Shown here piece by piece: positions 24,879-38,006 of a stretch of DNA of 40,620 nucleotides. A program made the position numbers and the translations under genes. The stretch spans positions 1-40,620 of the forward strand of contig CAJNOQ010000818.1 of NCBI GenBank assembly GCA_905250885.1, given 5' to 3'. Position 1 is the first letter of the stretch. Every line of letters starts with the position of its first letter. The stretch is from Didymodactylos carnosus (taxonomy: Eukaryota; Rotifera; Eurotatoria; Philodinida; Philodinidae). The notes under the pieces are model-generated. The model did not search any database. It had not been told where the DNA came from and was given only the letters and a program-made list of their open reading frames with translations.

Positions 24879-26487
24879 TCATGTCCAGTTTTCCCACTCG
24901 TCGCCTTCTTCATCAAAATTTTCTTTGCTTTTTGGGTGTGCTTTTTGCTCTGTTGATTCTTTCGATGTGGTTGTTGTTTGTGGCAGTGTTTCACTTGCTT
25001 CAGTTACTAACTGATTTCTCTAAAAGAATTCAAGAAAAGAAAAGAAATTGTTTAAAATGGTATACATTTATCTAGTATTTTTATAAAACACGATAAAACT
25101 TCGAAATTTACCCTTATTGATACTTCATTTAATTTTCTCTCTAATTCAACATCACTCGTAGTCGCTAATAATTCATCTTCAAATTCTTGTTCCCATGAAT
25201 CGCCTAAAATCATTTTAAAAAGTTAAAGAATGTCTGATTGTCAAAAGTAGTTATTTTTCATTAAAAAACTTACTTGTATCACTATCCTTGTTTTTGGCTA
25301 CTTTCAATGGAACACATTCATCAATTTTATTTTCTTCTTGTTTTATGATTTCTGTATCAATCTGTGATTGACTAGTATTTGGTATTATAGTGGGAGAAAC
25401 ATCTGTCTGTTGTTCAAATGTATTTTCATCTTTAAGAACAATTGGAGATGCAACTTGTTGTTGTTCTTTCATTTCTTCTTTAATAGATTGTTCAACTACT
25501 TGTGCATTAGAAGTCTGTTTCTCTGGTGTAGTTGATGATAATTGCGTTGATTGAGTTATGAGATCAGTTGTAAGATCTGGTTTGACAACAGAAATGTTTC
25601 CAAGTATAGATGCATTTAACCACTCTTCATCTAAAAAATAATACTTCTATTATTGAATTTGAATTTAGTATCATTGCATTTTCTTCTTCTTCACCTTCAT
25701 CCCAGTCGGCCTCATCGTTCTTATTTTCTTCATTAATCATTTTTTGTGCACGTTTTAAATTATTTAAACGTCTTATTTCATCTTCTTCTATTTGATAAAC
25801 ACAATAAAAATAGCGTGTCCAAAAATCTGTATGTGTTGTTTTAGCTGGTACCAGTCTACTATAGATTGATCTTACATTGGAATTATCGATTAATAATTGA
25901 GATATTTCACCTTTTTTCGAATCAACATTAAAATTAGATTTCCATTGATTATAAAGATCACGCGGTACAGGATCATTTAAATAGATCGTTTCATCGTTTT
26001 GAATTTTATTTAATTCACTCTGTAATGAAAAACAAAAAAACATTTAGATTGAAGAAAACGACGTACATCGATTTCAACTTACATGAACACGATCAAATTT
26101 TGATGATAAATCAGTCGTATTCATCTTTTCTTTTGAATTTGTATTCTGTACAACACTATTCAGACGACTGACAATTTTTTTTAAACCAAGATCGCCAACC
26201 TTTAACAATTTGAATATGAAGAAAGATAATTTTTTTTCTAAAATGTACGAAAATGGACTTTTTACTTGTTGTGTTTTGACAACAGTTGTTGCTTTTGATA
26301 CATAGTTTTCTGTATCTGTTTTAACCGTTGACGTAAATTCGTTTAAATCGTTTTTCACAAATTCTAGTACATTCAGAGACTAATTCAAAAGTACAAAGTC
26401 ATGAAGTGATAGAGTATTCAACAATATTAAAACGTGTACCTTGTCTTTTGCACTTTGAAGAGCAGAATTGAACCAATTAATATCCAT
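24879..26487 (-). CDS. BSDC1: BSD-domain protein, BSDC1-like, 7 exons
   Basis: Exons: 26487-26440, 26379-26266, 26199-26083, 26019-25695, 25630-25274, 25203-25112, 25019-24879; in phase, 397 aa. Exons 2-3 encode an N-terminal region like that of BSDC1 (NDLNEFTSTVKTDTE). The BSD domain is in exon 4: KKGEISQLLIDNSNVRSIYS, then FWTRYFYCVYQIEEDEIRR with the signature FW..YFY. A long Ser/Thr/Gln/Glu-rich, probably disordered region follows, then an acidic tail with DSWEQEFEDELL and the terminal DEWENWT, matching the acidic Trp-containing end of BSDC1. The cellular role of BSDC1 is poorly known. The intron between exons 2 and 3 (66 nt) has no stop and keeps frame, so retention would add 22 residues. 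Confidence 0.88.
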
Positions 26488-26987
26488 TAACCAGCACAAA
26501 TGAACAACGAAAATAATCTAGAAAAACTATAAATGATAATCTGATAAAAATACTTTTTTCTTCTTCTAACAAACAATTATATCAGTTCTTTTTCTTTTTT
26601 ACTGCAAAGATTATAAAACTACGCATAATATCAAAAAAGAAATTTTACTTTTGTTTTTATATTGTTTTAGTCGTATTAAAATAGTAACTTTACAGTAAAA
26701 ACAAAGACTATCGAGAGATATAATACAGAAACGAAAATAAATAAAAAACTATAAGTTCATTTGATCGTTGAATAAATCAATAAACAATAAAATACAGTTC
26801 TTAAGAGTCGTAAAATATTCTTTATTAAAAAGACATAAAAATAATATTTTAAAATAAAATGTTACATTACTCCCTATTGTCAAGGAGTATCTGAAACGAA
26901 ATGAAATGAGAAGAGAGATTCACTGTATAGATGTTAGATAAAGTAATGAGAAGCAATAATAACAAAAATGGAAAAAATTTACTATTT
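26488..26987. other. Intergenic between BSDC1 and SLC36
   Basis: Very AT-rich. TTTATT at 26821 (AATAAA on the minus strand) could end the transporter mRNA. An acceptor-like tttttctag lies about 30 nt upstream of the BSDC1 ATG. No gene seen. Confidence 0.5.
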
Positions 26988-29340
26988 TTAACTATCACAT
27001 TTAGTTTCTCTAATGCAAAGAATAATATTTTTTAATGAAATAGCAGTACCAGCAAAAAATACATAAAATCCAAATGTGACGATCAAGATATTTAATATTA
27101 ACATCCATTTAGCTCGACCTAAACCGTCGGGCCAAAACGTGATCGTTTCTAGTATCGGTGGAAATATGACAGATAGTGCCGTAGAAGCAATTGCACCAAC
27201 TAGTAAACAAAATAATTCAATATCAAATAAAGCAAAAGACAAATAAAATGCTTATAGTTCATACCCAATGATATAACAAGACCAAGATTCGGAATAAGAG
27301 ATGCGATACAAACTAGAAATAGACGTAAAAAGAGTAAAGTAGAAAATTTATCTGACAACTTTGACTCTTGATTAATCAGTTTTTTGAATAAACAATTAAA
27401 CAGTAATGTACAAGTACGTAGAAAAGACGTTAATTTTCTTCGAAAGTTAACTGTCGAATGATATTGAACTTACAGGTTAGAATAATTAATATTAAACGAA
27501 ATCCAATTTCAAATTTATTCACTACATTATCGCTGTATTTATATAAAACTTTTCGACACACTCTTGGCCACAACAATGTAAATGGAACATAAAACTAGAA
27601 TCAAATGATCAATTATTGCATTAATATTACAACAAGTGCACATACTTGTAAGTTATACGATAGAAATATGGCCAAAGCATACATTAGTTTTGTAATTTGG
27701 TATAAACTAAAACAAAAACTAGTTAATTTAGTTAATCTCAAAAACACAAAAAGAACTCACACATTGTCGACAGGTAAATTTAAGGTAATTGATCCAAGTG
27801 CGTTATCACCATAACGTATATAACCATAGAATCCGACAAAAAAATATAAAATTGTAACAAGAAGTATACCAGTAGTAAGAACACCCGTCCATCCGCTAAA
27901 ATATGAAACTCAAATGATTTGATCGTTATTTAACGGATCACAAGCACATACCCATATGCTTCCGGTTCTTTCATTTTCTGACGGATAGGCAACACCTAAA
28001 TAAAAATAATTCCATTTAGGCTTACATCGACGAACCAAAATAAGATCAAAAAGGATAAAATATACCAGTCCAATTCCTTCGAACATATACATAGCAGAAG
28101 CAAAATAAATTGGCCAACTTTTTGGTGGTGTTATTAACGGTAATTGATCAAATGGGATATGAGTACGAACTACATATTGCATTATTATAACAAGACCTTA
28201 AAAAGTATCACACGTTAAATATTAATTCATGATTAAAAACACATTATACACCTGCTAATTGAATGATATTGGCAATTAATGAAAAAGGTGCAAGAACTTT
28301 TAAACTTTTTATAAAACTAAATCCCATAATTGGTATTAATATCAATACCATGTAAATTTGAATTGGCATATTATAAATATAATAATAATCGACCACCTGT
28401 AAAAACAAGATGTATTCACAACAAATATCCATATTTGGATCGAATTCTTTACATCTACCTGTTTGATACTCGCAGACACAAAAACAAAATAAACTGAACA
28501 AATTCCCAGTTGTGTCACGATAATAAAACCATCAATTGTAAATCTAAAAGAAATCGATGATATGGAATCATCACTTTACTGTGACAAAACGATATTTACT
28601 TTCCAAGTTTAGAATAACGTTGAACATGTTTTGATCGACAACATTCTAATGTATAACGCATTACATCTCCAAAATCACATTTTACTCTTGCTGTTCTAAA
28701 ATTCGAAATTATTAAAGCACGATCTATTGAAATTAAAATTTACCTTTGTCGATGATATTCATGACAACGTAATAATTGATGCATACAATACAATGTCATA
28801 ATACCCATTATCCAAAAGGTGATTGATCCAAACTAAATAAATCAACTTGACATAAGATGAAAAGATTATTAGTCTCTCAAAACAACAACAGACATGCATA
28901 TTTAACATTAAAAATTACCAGTATTCCGGCTTTAGATAAAGCATATGGAAGTGCCAAAATCCCGGTTCCAATATTGCCTTTAATTATATGCATCAATGTT
29001 TCAGTGTTTCTATAACAGAAAAAAAAAAATTCATAAATCAACAAACTACAAGAACAATAACATACGTTGTTGTATGTTCTGATTCAGTCGCCGAAACTAA
29101 TGGTGCCACCTAAACAGAGAAGAAAAACAACATAATTGAGAATCACAATCAAGAAGACAACCTTACAGCATCAGTTTCATTATTTTCGTCGATATAACGA
29201 CGTCCATCAGTGATTGATGTTACAGATGGTGATTTTTTAATACGTTGAGGATCAGTCGGTATGTGTAAAACTGATAACATCGATGATGGTGAACTCGTCT
29301 CCGATTGACTTATAATTGTTGGAGAAGTATCGGATGACAT
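26988..29340 (-). CDS. SLC36-type proton-coupled amino acid transporter, 14 exons
   Basis: Exons: 29340-29167, 29109-29066, 29009-28919, 28832-28744, 28695-28600, 28543-28459, 28396-28252, 28196-28066, 27995-27952, 27895-27761, 27706-27646, 27594-27474, 27312-27265, 27199-26988; phases agree, 491 aa. A Ser/Thr-rich cytosolic N-terminus of about 75 residues precedes the first transmembrane segment, which carries the family signature TLMHIIKGNIGTGILALPYA. Further segments follow, with family blocks FASAMYMFEGIGL-VLPIRQKMKEPEAYGGW and GDNALGSITLNLP, ending near the C-terminus at a hydrophobic stretch ILIVTFGFYVFFAGTAI. SLC36/PAT carriers co-transport small amino acids with protons at the plasma membrane or lysosome. 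Substrate cannot be told from sequence. The donor of exon 10 is the second of two overlapping GTs (AATGT|GTGAGT), chosen because only it keeps frame into LYQITKLMYA. Confidence 0.95.
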
Positions 29341-31696
29341 TATCGGAAGATAGAGAGAAAAAAAATGAAAGAATAAAGAAAGAAATGGATCTTTATCTAA
29401 ATTAGGAATAAAGAGTACATAATAAATCAGTTTTAAAATTGATTTTCATTAAAAAAAAATAGTAGTAGAACCTCGAATCGATTCGATCAACTTAACTTTA
29501 ACCGTTTAATTAGGATTCGAATTAAAATACCATAAACATTGTTCTTCTTTCATTACTTTTCCTTTTTTTTGTACTTACATATTTTTGAACAATCGCCATG
29601 TTATCCATGTCTAAGATGATGTCAGATTGACATCAAAAGCTTAACAACAAAGAGAATTTTTGATTAAAATTTTACAATTATGCTTTTTAAATGGAAAGGA
29701 ATTGGCATCCACGAATATATTTTTATTTTTGTGGTTCTACAATTTGTTTAGTGTACAATCAAGCTTTGTCGTCATTTATGCAAATTTAATTGATGTAAAC
29801 AATGAATCAATGCCCTTTTCTCGTACATATCATGAATCATCTATAACATCCAGTTTTTATGTTTGAGTCCCATACATGAAATAATTTTTTGCTTGTTCAG
29901 ATATTTTTGAAATGCATATTTGTTGTAGGAGAATAACTTCGATAAACAGACACGGATGATAGTATGAATAAAATAAAGTTGATTCGATCGAAGTAAATTG
30001 TCGGATAATATATTGCTTAGACCATTTTTTTCATTTGATTTGGGAAAATCACTTCTGCTAGTGACTATAACATGAGTAAAATACGCTTTTCACCAAAAAA
30101 GTTTGTCCAGAACATCATCTCAACATTCAAGATTCAAGAATATTTTTCTCTTATTTTTCGGCATACGCAGTATATTATGTGCCTGCAGGTTCATAGTAAA
30201 AAAAACACCGCCTTGAGATCCAGCGTAGTCAATAATCTCCGTTTCCATTCATTTTTGAGGCTTCCAAATCTAAAGATCATCGAATTCGAGGCTCTCTGGA
30301 GCATCTCTACCACGGCCGAACGTTGAAAAATCCAGACGTCGGACTTGCGTACATTTGTAGAGCAACGTCTGTTGGTTCGAATCTGCCCATCGACATTCAA
30401 AATTTGAAACCTTTTTAGTGCAGGGAAACCTTCTTCAAAAGTCTTGGTCAGGACACTCGCCTACAGGTAGTCATTTTTTTTATTTTTGTATAGTATCATA
30501 GAAAGCTGGTTCAGTTTTGAAGAGAGAAATGTTGGACTATCTCTTTTCTATCGAAAATTATTTAAAAAATAATCCACCGCATTCTATTTTGAAATGGATA
30601 GTAGTATTTCTTTCCTACAAGAAAAGTGAAAAATTTAATTGCAATCTCTCAAGAGAAAAAAATGGTATTTGAAGATCCCAAGATTTGATTGATTTTAAAA
30701 AAATCGAAAATGGTATTGCCATAAAAAACTTATAAGAATTAAATTTAGGCTTTTTCATTTCTGAATAGTGACGAAACATATTTTTAGTCTATAAACTAGG
30801 TTTTGACCGCTTTTCAAAACATCTTTTGGGTTCTTTCTTAAAACAAAAAAAACAATTTTTGTGATAGAGATTCTTGTTATCAGAAAAAGCAAAAAGTTAT
30901 TTAAAAATAGTCAAACGTACTTTATGATAGAAATCTAGTAGATACTCAGACTGGCGATTAAAAATTATTGTTCTAACATAGTTATCTGATGGTACAAATG
31001 GGTGTGGTACAAATATTATTCTTATTTCTGTTTTTTTTCATTCTATTTTCGTTAAATTGTCACACGACAAATCACAAACGAAAAATGAATGTCACCAATA
31101 GGCTGAGATAGAGAGCAAATAATAAGCTCGATACTGTACTCTACAAAAAACTTTCTATAATGTAGTATTTCAACTGTGATTCGAAGATATATCGTCCATT
31201 AGTAATCTTAAAAACATTCATTCACTCATTTATTATTATTTTTCTCCACCCTCTTTTTTCTCTCTGTATATCTGATGAATGTAGGTGCTTGCATTCATAA
31301 ATAAAGCACTGTACTATGCGCCTTGCATTAATGAACTATCCAAACAAAACTAAGCATTCATACATTCTTCTGACTAAAAAATGAATGTTACATAACCTTC
31401 GGTTTTCATTAGTATAGAGTCTGCATTTATTATTTAAATATATGACGTAGATTTTCTTCGTGAGATGAACCTAAAATTTAACTCTAATTAAAATAAGTAA
31501 TAATAATATAATATAATGTATATAGAATAATATAATTAATTTTAAAACACATGTTTTCAATTTAGATGAAAATTTTCAAATAACTTTTTTCTGTCTTACT
31601 AATATTTATGGTTGTAAAGGTAGTCTTCGTGTTGATTTTCCTCTTTTTTTATTAGATAAAATTATTGTTATTTATCACTCGGCAGAAATTTTCATT
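29341..31696. other. Divergent intergenic region (SLC36 / HMGB)
   Basis: 2.36 kb upstream of both genes, so it should hold both promoters. It contains poly(A)/poly(T) runs, several CATTCAT words at 31205-31390, and a tRNA B-box match GGTTCGAATC at 30374-30383 without a convincing A box. No gene seen; the open frames at 30072-30400 are not family-like. Confidence 0.5.
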
Positions 31697-34600
31697 ATGC
31701 CTAAACGTGATACAAACAAGCCTCGTGGTCCTGTTACTGCTTACGTATTATTCGTCCGGACATGTCGTGACGAATTAAGACGTAAAGTGAGTAGTACTTC
31801 TACTTTTTAGTCTAGTTTTTCAATCGTTCTAGCATTAATCATCTTGATTTTATTTATCTCTTCTATTTACGTCTCAATTAGCTCATATAGATGTTTTTGT
31901 TTAGAATAATACCTAATATGATTCGGTTTTCAAGAAAAGAGTAAATGATCCGGAAAGACAACTTTTAGCTCCTATTCATGGAAGTTCTTCTTCACTTTTA
32001 TTATGACATGAATAACCGACAGAGCGGAATAACATTTTCTGAGTACTGATGTGTGTCATTACAGAATTTTTACATCTTAGCAAATTTTATTTTTCAATTA
32101 CTGTTTTGTTGGCAATGTATGTCTGTATAAACATCACGGTATACTTATAATATTTCGAATGTATTTTTAATTTTTTCACCTTATCACGTATCATTCTCAC
32201 AAGAGACGTACCGAGACAGTACTGCATGGTTCAGACATAGTAAGGTCATTCTAATTAATACTAAATTAGATAAAAAGACTTATACTAAAAAATTAGTTAC
32301 TGAATAAATAATTTTCAATGTAACACTTTCTTTGATAGAAACATATCAACATGTGCTAGGCATCGATGCTTCACTGAATTTTTTTTTGCAGAGTCCGCGT
32401 TCTTTTGAGCTGTTGGATACTTAAAAAAGAATTTAAAGTATTCATAAGCTAGTGTTTTCTAGTGTATGTGACAGTGAATGTCATAACTTTAGGTTAAATT
32501 GTATAGCTATTATGACATTCACTATTAGTCATGGAGTACTCATGTGTACTGAACCACTAGCTCTTACGCAGATCACGAGAGTCGTTGATTGCCTAGTGAA
32601 AAGGCTCTAATAACCTTCGAAAATATTCAGTTATTTATAAAATACATAAACACGTATATAATCATGAACATGTCGACGTATGCAGCCTTGCTTTATCAGT
32701 AAAAACAGCCTTGCACATTACTAAAAAACTGAGGTATTATTAAGATAAATAAAATAAGCTTTCTCTACCACTGTCACACACAGACAGATCGGTCATCATG
32801 CGTCTTATTCAAAAAAATATAGTACTTTATATAATTTTTAGAAAGAAAAGCGAAAATTAAGCCATATTGTGATTTAGAAACTAAAAACAGCAATGAACAT
32901 ATCCAGAGTAAATATGATATCTGATTTTTTGTAACATTGATAATTTTGAATACGATGGATGCTATAGATGTGGCAGTAGCATCTAGTGGTGAATGATGTT
33001 TGCATTCTTCACTGACATCATCTAAACGGTCAAAAGTAGTATGGTCAATAACGAAGCTAGTTTACATGTAAGTTGAACATTACCTACTTTGAGTATCAAT
33101 ATCATCTTCTTCACTACTTTAATTCATTTTCGTCATCTTTAGTATTTAGCTATAATTTGTTGTTGTCAATGTGTGGTGAACGGATGATTGTACCAAGCTG
33201 TTGTGAAATTTCTTTGTTTTTTTTCAAATCCTTTTACGATGTATGTATATGAAAGATTAAAAACACGACGAGAAAATAGTGTTAAAGATTACTGTATTAG
33301 TGATATCGAGTAGCTGACAGCTCCAATGAGTTTTATTTCATGGTTACTAACATCATCTAAAGCGAGAGTAGTGAATGAAACCTAGGTACCTTTTGTATCT
33401 TAAAAGAAGATAATGTGTAAATGACAAATAGCTTGCTCTTTCAATTTCAGATAAAATAATCTACTTTTTTAACAGTGTAAAATTTTTGTTATCGTAATGC
33501 GAAAGCTTCTTCCTTTACAACAAGTACAATACTGACAGCTGGAAGGAATTTTTCCAGGGTTTTGATTTGCAAATTTTTCGTCTAGTTACAAATAAAAACT
33601 GTTTAATATCAACTTTCCGTTTACATTATAAACAACTCAAAACTGATGGTTTTATATTAAACCTTGTTTTTTATCTGCGACTATATATATGTCACAAAAA
33701 AAGAGCTTTTTTTGTATCCACAGAATATATTTTACAGACGTACTTTATCACAGCATATAGTAGTTTTAGAAACTTCAAACTTGTTTCACGTTTTTCTTAA
33801 AAAGTATTTTTTACTTAGTTTTTTTCAACTACAATGCTACGTATTTTAACAGATAACTTTTCATTGAAATGTCAAGATAAAATTGTGCAAAATGATTAAG
33901 GTCGATTTAAATTTCACTTCTGATTCTATAAAAATTGTAGACACTTGAGTTTCAAACATCGACTTTCTCGAATTTTCAACTTAAAATGCTTGTTACAAGA
34001 TAATGGGAATGAAAAAATTAAAGAAATTCCAGAATCGGCCTTTATCATTTTTTATATTTAGTTCTTTACTTTAATTTGGGACTGTTTTGCATCTAACGCC
34101 GATGCAGAGAAAATGGTATCGTATCCATTCATTTCGTCGCTTGCGTGTCGCGTAACTTTCGAACCGATTACATATGTATGGAGAAAATTTTCATTATGAT
34201 CTATTTATATAATGCACTGTCAAAAGGTTTGATTCAAATTAGTTACACAGTATAGAACAAACAGATTTATAGGAGTGGGATTACCGAAGTACTCGATCAA
34301 TGAATTTATTTGAGTTGTCTTTTGAAACTTTTGAGTTTTTGAGAAGTTACTGTATGCGAATAGCGTAGCCTGTTATTATATATTTTAGTTTCCTCAATTG
34401 CAAGTTGATTACAGTGTTATATCAAAACGTTGTAGTGAACGTTGGAAACAAATGTCAGACTGCGAGAAAAAACGTTTCAGTGATACAGCCGAAATTCAAC
34501 GTAAACGTTATAAAGAAGAAATGGTTCATTATCATGCGGAGTTAGCAAAAACACTTGCTGCTGTGCCGCAAAGCACTAATCAACAATCTAATCCTACGCA

Positions 34601-35532
34601 ACAAACATCGATGATGAATTCATATGACTTAACAAATCATCAATTTCCACCGTCTACAACTTCAAATGTTCATCAATTAACAGCATCATCATTAACTCCA
34701 ACACAAACTTTGACTTCGCTACCTTCTCTAGGATTAAGTAATAATAACAACCATCAAAATGATATAAACCAGTCGCTACAACAGCAACAACAATTATTCA
34801 CTCCACCATCGAAAAAGGCAACAAAAAAACGAGACAAAAAATTAAAAGATCCTCTAGCACCGAAGAAACCTTTATCGGCTTATTTTTTATTTTGTGCAGA
34901 TGAAAGACCAAAAGTGCACAATTTACAAGCAGGTAAAACTCAATTGTTTATCATATACTATAAGACCAGGAGCTTTCTGGTTGGAAGAAGATTTAGTATA
35001 ATAAATGTATTCTACAAAAGAAAAACGTGAATTTCATTATTAAATCAGAGATGGTTTTGTGCGCTAAAATTTGTTTTATTTACATTAAGGTTTATCTGTT
35101 AGTGATGTGTCGAAAGTATTGGGAAATCGTTGGAAAAGTGCCTTGCCCGATGTTAAACAAAAATATGAACAGCAAGCAAATGAAAATAAAAGTAAATATC
35201 AGATTGAATTCAATAAATATAAGCAACAGTTACCGATGTCTTCATCAAATTCTGCTCTTCCTGGTACATTAAATATACCTCGAAACAACAATAACACCAA
35301 CGAATTTCACCCTCAAACCCAAATGAATTTTTCTCAACAACAACAACAACAACAACAAACTCTTCAATTTCCTTTTCAACAGCAGCAACATCAAAATTTT
35401 TTGATTGATCAAGATGATTTTAATCAACCGAATGGTATTACAAGTGTTGGAATTACGGATCATTTCAATAATCATGTTGATATGGAAAATAGACAACATG
35501 ATTTTGAAGCGGAAACTGAAGATGATGGTTAA
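31697..35532 (+). CDS. Two-box HMGB/DSP1-like chromatin protein, 3 exons
   Basis: Nuclear DNA-bending protein. Exons 31697-31786, 34389-34932, 35090-35532; in phase, 358 aa. HMG box A (about residues 8-77) starts PRGPVTAYVLFVRTCRDELR in exon 1 and continues FPQLQVDYSVISKRCSERWK in exon 2. A Gln/Ser/Thr/Asn-rich linker of about 75 residues follows. Box B starts DPLAPKKPLSAYFLFCADER in exon 2 and continues LSVSDVSKVLGNRWKSALPD in exon 3. The C-terminal part has polyglutamine runs (CAA repeat at 35335-35360) and a short acidic end, ETEDDG. Two boxes with glutamine-rich stretches resemble insect DSP1 more than vertebrate HMGB1, though the long acidic tail is missing. The first intron is 2602 nt, far longer than any other here. 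Confidence 0.92.
31787..34388 (+). other. Very long intron 1 of the HMGB-like gene
   Basis: 2602 nt between GTGAGT and TATTTTAG, splitting HMG box A. It is AT-rich, without a gene that I can support. A perfect 14-nt inverted repeat lies at 32473-32523. The size suggests room for regulatory sequence or old insertions. Confidence 0.7.
32473..32523. repeat. Short hairpin in HMGB intron
   Basis: AGTGAATGTCATAA and its exact complement TTATGACATTCACT separated by 23 nt. Confidence 0.7.
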
Positions 35533-37572
35533 GATTTCATATTCATACATGTTATCAATGTAAAAATTGTTTTTATTTTAATAATTGGTCTAACCATTTG
35601 AATTTTGATCTGATTATTGAGCAGTGACAAATCAGCACTTTAGAAGAGCAATATATTTGTCTGTTCTTTTATATTACTGTTCATTTGTTTATTTTAGTTT
35701 TAGTAGTTATATGATATGAAAAAACTAAAAAAATTTTACGATCGCATCAGATTTTAGTTTACTTTTTATTTCCACTGAGTTTGATATCTCTTTGTTTGTT
35801 TATGCTTTTCTTTTGATATTTTTTTTTTATTTTTATTTCACTAAAAAGGAACAAAAGAAGTACTCATCGTAAAATGTGTTTTATTCTGGTGGAAATATCA
35901 TAAAAAAAACCCAAAAGGTATTTTATGTATTGATTGAGTTCTCCGTATATGAGAGAACAACGAACTTAGTTGCCAAATGTATCTCCATAAAAGAAACAGT
36001 CACACATCTCGAGATTTGTTTCCTGAAAAAGTCTGTTCCATCGGATGTTGGTCTTTACAAGGTGTCTTTCTTTTTTTTGACTGTTTCTAATAGATTTTTC
36101 ACTTCTATTTCAATTTTCTCAATAACAAGCACGACAAATAATATGTTTTATTTTGTCTCTTTGTATAGGAAAAAAACCTGCCTCTTTTTTTCCCAAGTTT
36201 GTTCTCTCTTATTTTTTTATTTAGTTGACATTCCTCATAACGAATTGTATGTTATAGATTACTTGCAGTTTGATATCCTTCTGTTTGAGAAAACGACTCA
36301 ATTTTATGTATCTTGATGCACAAATCAAGATTGATCCCTTTTTTTAAACTTTGTGTAGGGAGAAGTGAAGAAAATTGGTACTATGTGTTAAAAACATATC
36401 ATGACACAGCATAAAAATTACCTTGTCAGTTAAACTTAGTCATTTGAGGTTGACAAATATCTTTCATGTTCGTTTTTATAGTTAGTTTTTCTTTCTTAAC
36501 TGTAGCATATGTCGCGTACACTAACATGTCTGTCGATTCTTTCAACTCTGTAATTTTTTTCAAAAATAAGTAACCTTTCTCTACTATAATCCTGAAGATA
36601 TCAAATATTAAGCGGTAGTGAGGTACAATGTTTTTACCTGAAAAAGCTCTATAATTATCTATATACCGAACGTGTTAAAGAAAATTAATTCTGTTTCTCG
36701 TTTTTCTTATGGTAAATATAATAATGACTTGAAGGTTTTTAATGTATTTGTTCTCCTTTTTAGATTATACTTGAAAATACTGAACTCTGAATCTATTTAC
36801 ATTATTATTCATTGAATTGATAATTTCTTAATATCATACAAATCGTTCTAGTTCTAAATCTCTTTTCTACAAACGTTTATCTAATACAACAATAATTATG
36901 TTGCAGCGTAATATATGTAATACCGAGTACCAGAAAGTAATCTAACGCTTGATTGACCATTATGACCATAATCTCCTGCTCAGTTTTCTTGAAGTAGATA
37001 CTATAGATATACTTAAAATATCTCTAACACAATAAATAAAATAGGAGAAACCTCAAGTTTTTAGTAACAATATTTTACTTTACTTTATAGTACCACTAGA
37101 TGCATAAAATGTAAAAAAGAATCCAAAAGTAGAAAAAAAAGAAAAGAGAATAAAGTAGTAAATCTTCTTTTGTCAACCTTTTATCTTTTTCTTTAATGTT
37201 CTATCGTAGCAAAGTTAATTTCCCTATGCTTTTCTCGGAAATATAACTTTTCTAATTATTTTAACTCGTTGCTCGGTTCGCTGAATTTGAACACCAGATT
37301 TCAAAATAGTGAAATTTTTCAGCCGAATAAAAAGCATCTACGTTGATCTCTTTTTAGAATAATAATATATCAGAAATGTATGCTGTACTCTTTAACTAAG
37401 TAAATAATATATTTTAAAAATTTGAATAGCAATTAGAATGCTTACTACTAGAAGCATTTTACAATTATATAGTGAATAGGAGAGATCTGATTCTGTATCG
37501 TTCATGGTAATGTTGTGTGTGTATGTGTGCAGAGTGTTTTGAGTTAATAAACTGTATAGTATAAATTAGCAG
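35533..37572. other. 3' flank of HMGB gene, no gene seen
   Basis: About 2 kb of AT-rich DNA. A 146-codon open frame at 35876-36316 (+) has biased, T-run-derived composition (Phe/Ser/Leu runs), no domain and no splice logic, so I reject it. Confidence 0.5.
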
Positions 37573-38006
37573 TATACGGTCTGTCCACGTAACGGTCGCC
37601 TTTTCGTGATTCCGTCACGATTTTTGTTGTTTTGCGAGTCTCTTGACGCTCGAACAAAAGGAAACTAAGGAATTGTTTACATCTAGTTTTGTAGAGAAAA
37701 GTGAGCTGAACAAAATGTGATATTTTCCGTTTTCGCAGAATACCGTGATCGTCAAGTACAACAAAATTTTTACAAGCCCCAATCACAATTTTTACCGTCC
37801 GCCAAAACGAAGCTCGTAAAACTTTTGTTGTACTTGACGACCACGGTATTCTGCGAAAACGGAAAATATCACATTTTGTTCAGCTCACGTTTCTCTACAA
37901 GACTAGATGTAAACAATTCCTTAGTTTCCTTTTGTTCGAACGCCAAGAGACTCGCAAAACAACAAAAATCGTGACGGAATCACGCGTTACGTGGACAGGC
38001 CGTATA
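37573..38006. mobile_element. Near-perfect 434-bp foldback MITE
   Basis: Arms of about 205 nt (37573-37778 and 37812-38006) are almost exact inverted copies, with a loop of about 35 nt. Ends are TATACGGTCTGTCCACGTAACG and CGTTACGTGGACAGGCCGTATA. A TA lies at each edge, compatible with a TA duplication as in Tc1/mariner-type elements. The few differences between arms imply recent origin or copy correction. If transcribed it would form long double-stranded RNA. Open frames inside are mirror images of each other and not genes. Confidence 0.92.

Noticed and set aside
30374..30383. Perfect tRNA B-box word GGTTCGAATC
   Set aside because: No A box at the right distance and no cloverleaf; most likely chance or a very old SINE scrap.
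34398..35030. Reading through the second HMGB donor as one long open frame
   Set aside because: It breaks HMG box B; splicing at 34932/35090 restores the box in phase.
35876..36316. 146-codon open frame downstream of the HMGB gene
   Set aside because: Composition dominated by T-run codons (Phe, Ser, Leu), no domain, no splice signals linking it to anything.
37544..37974. Open frames on both strands of the foldback
   Set aside because: They are mirror images of each other produced by the inverted repeat.
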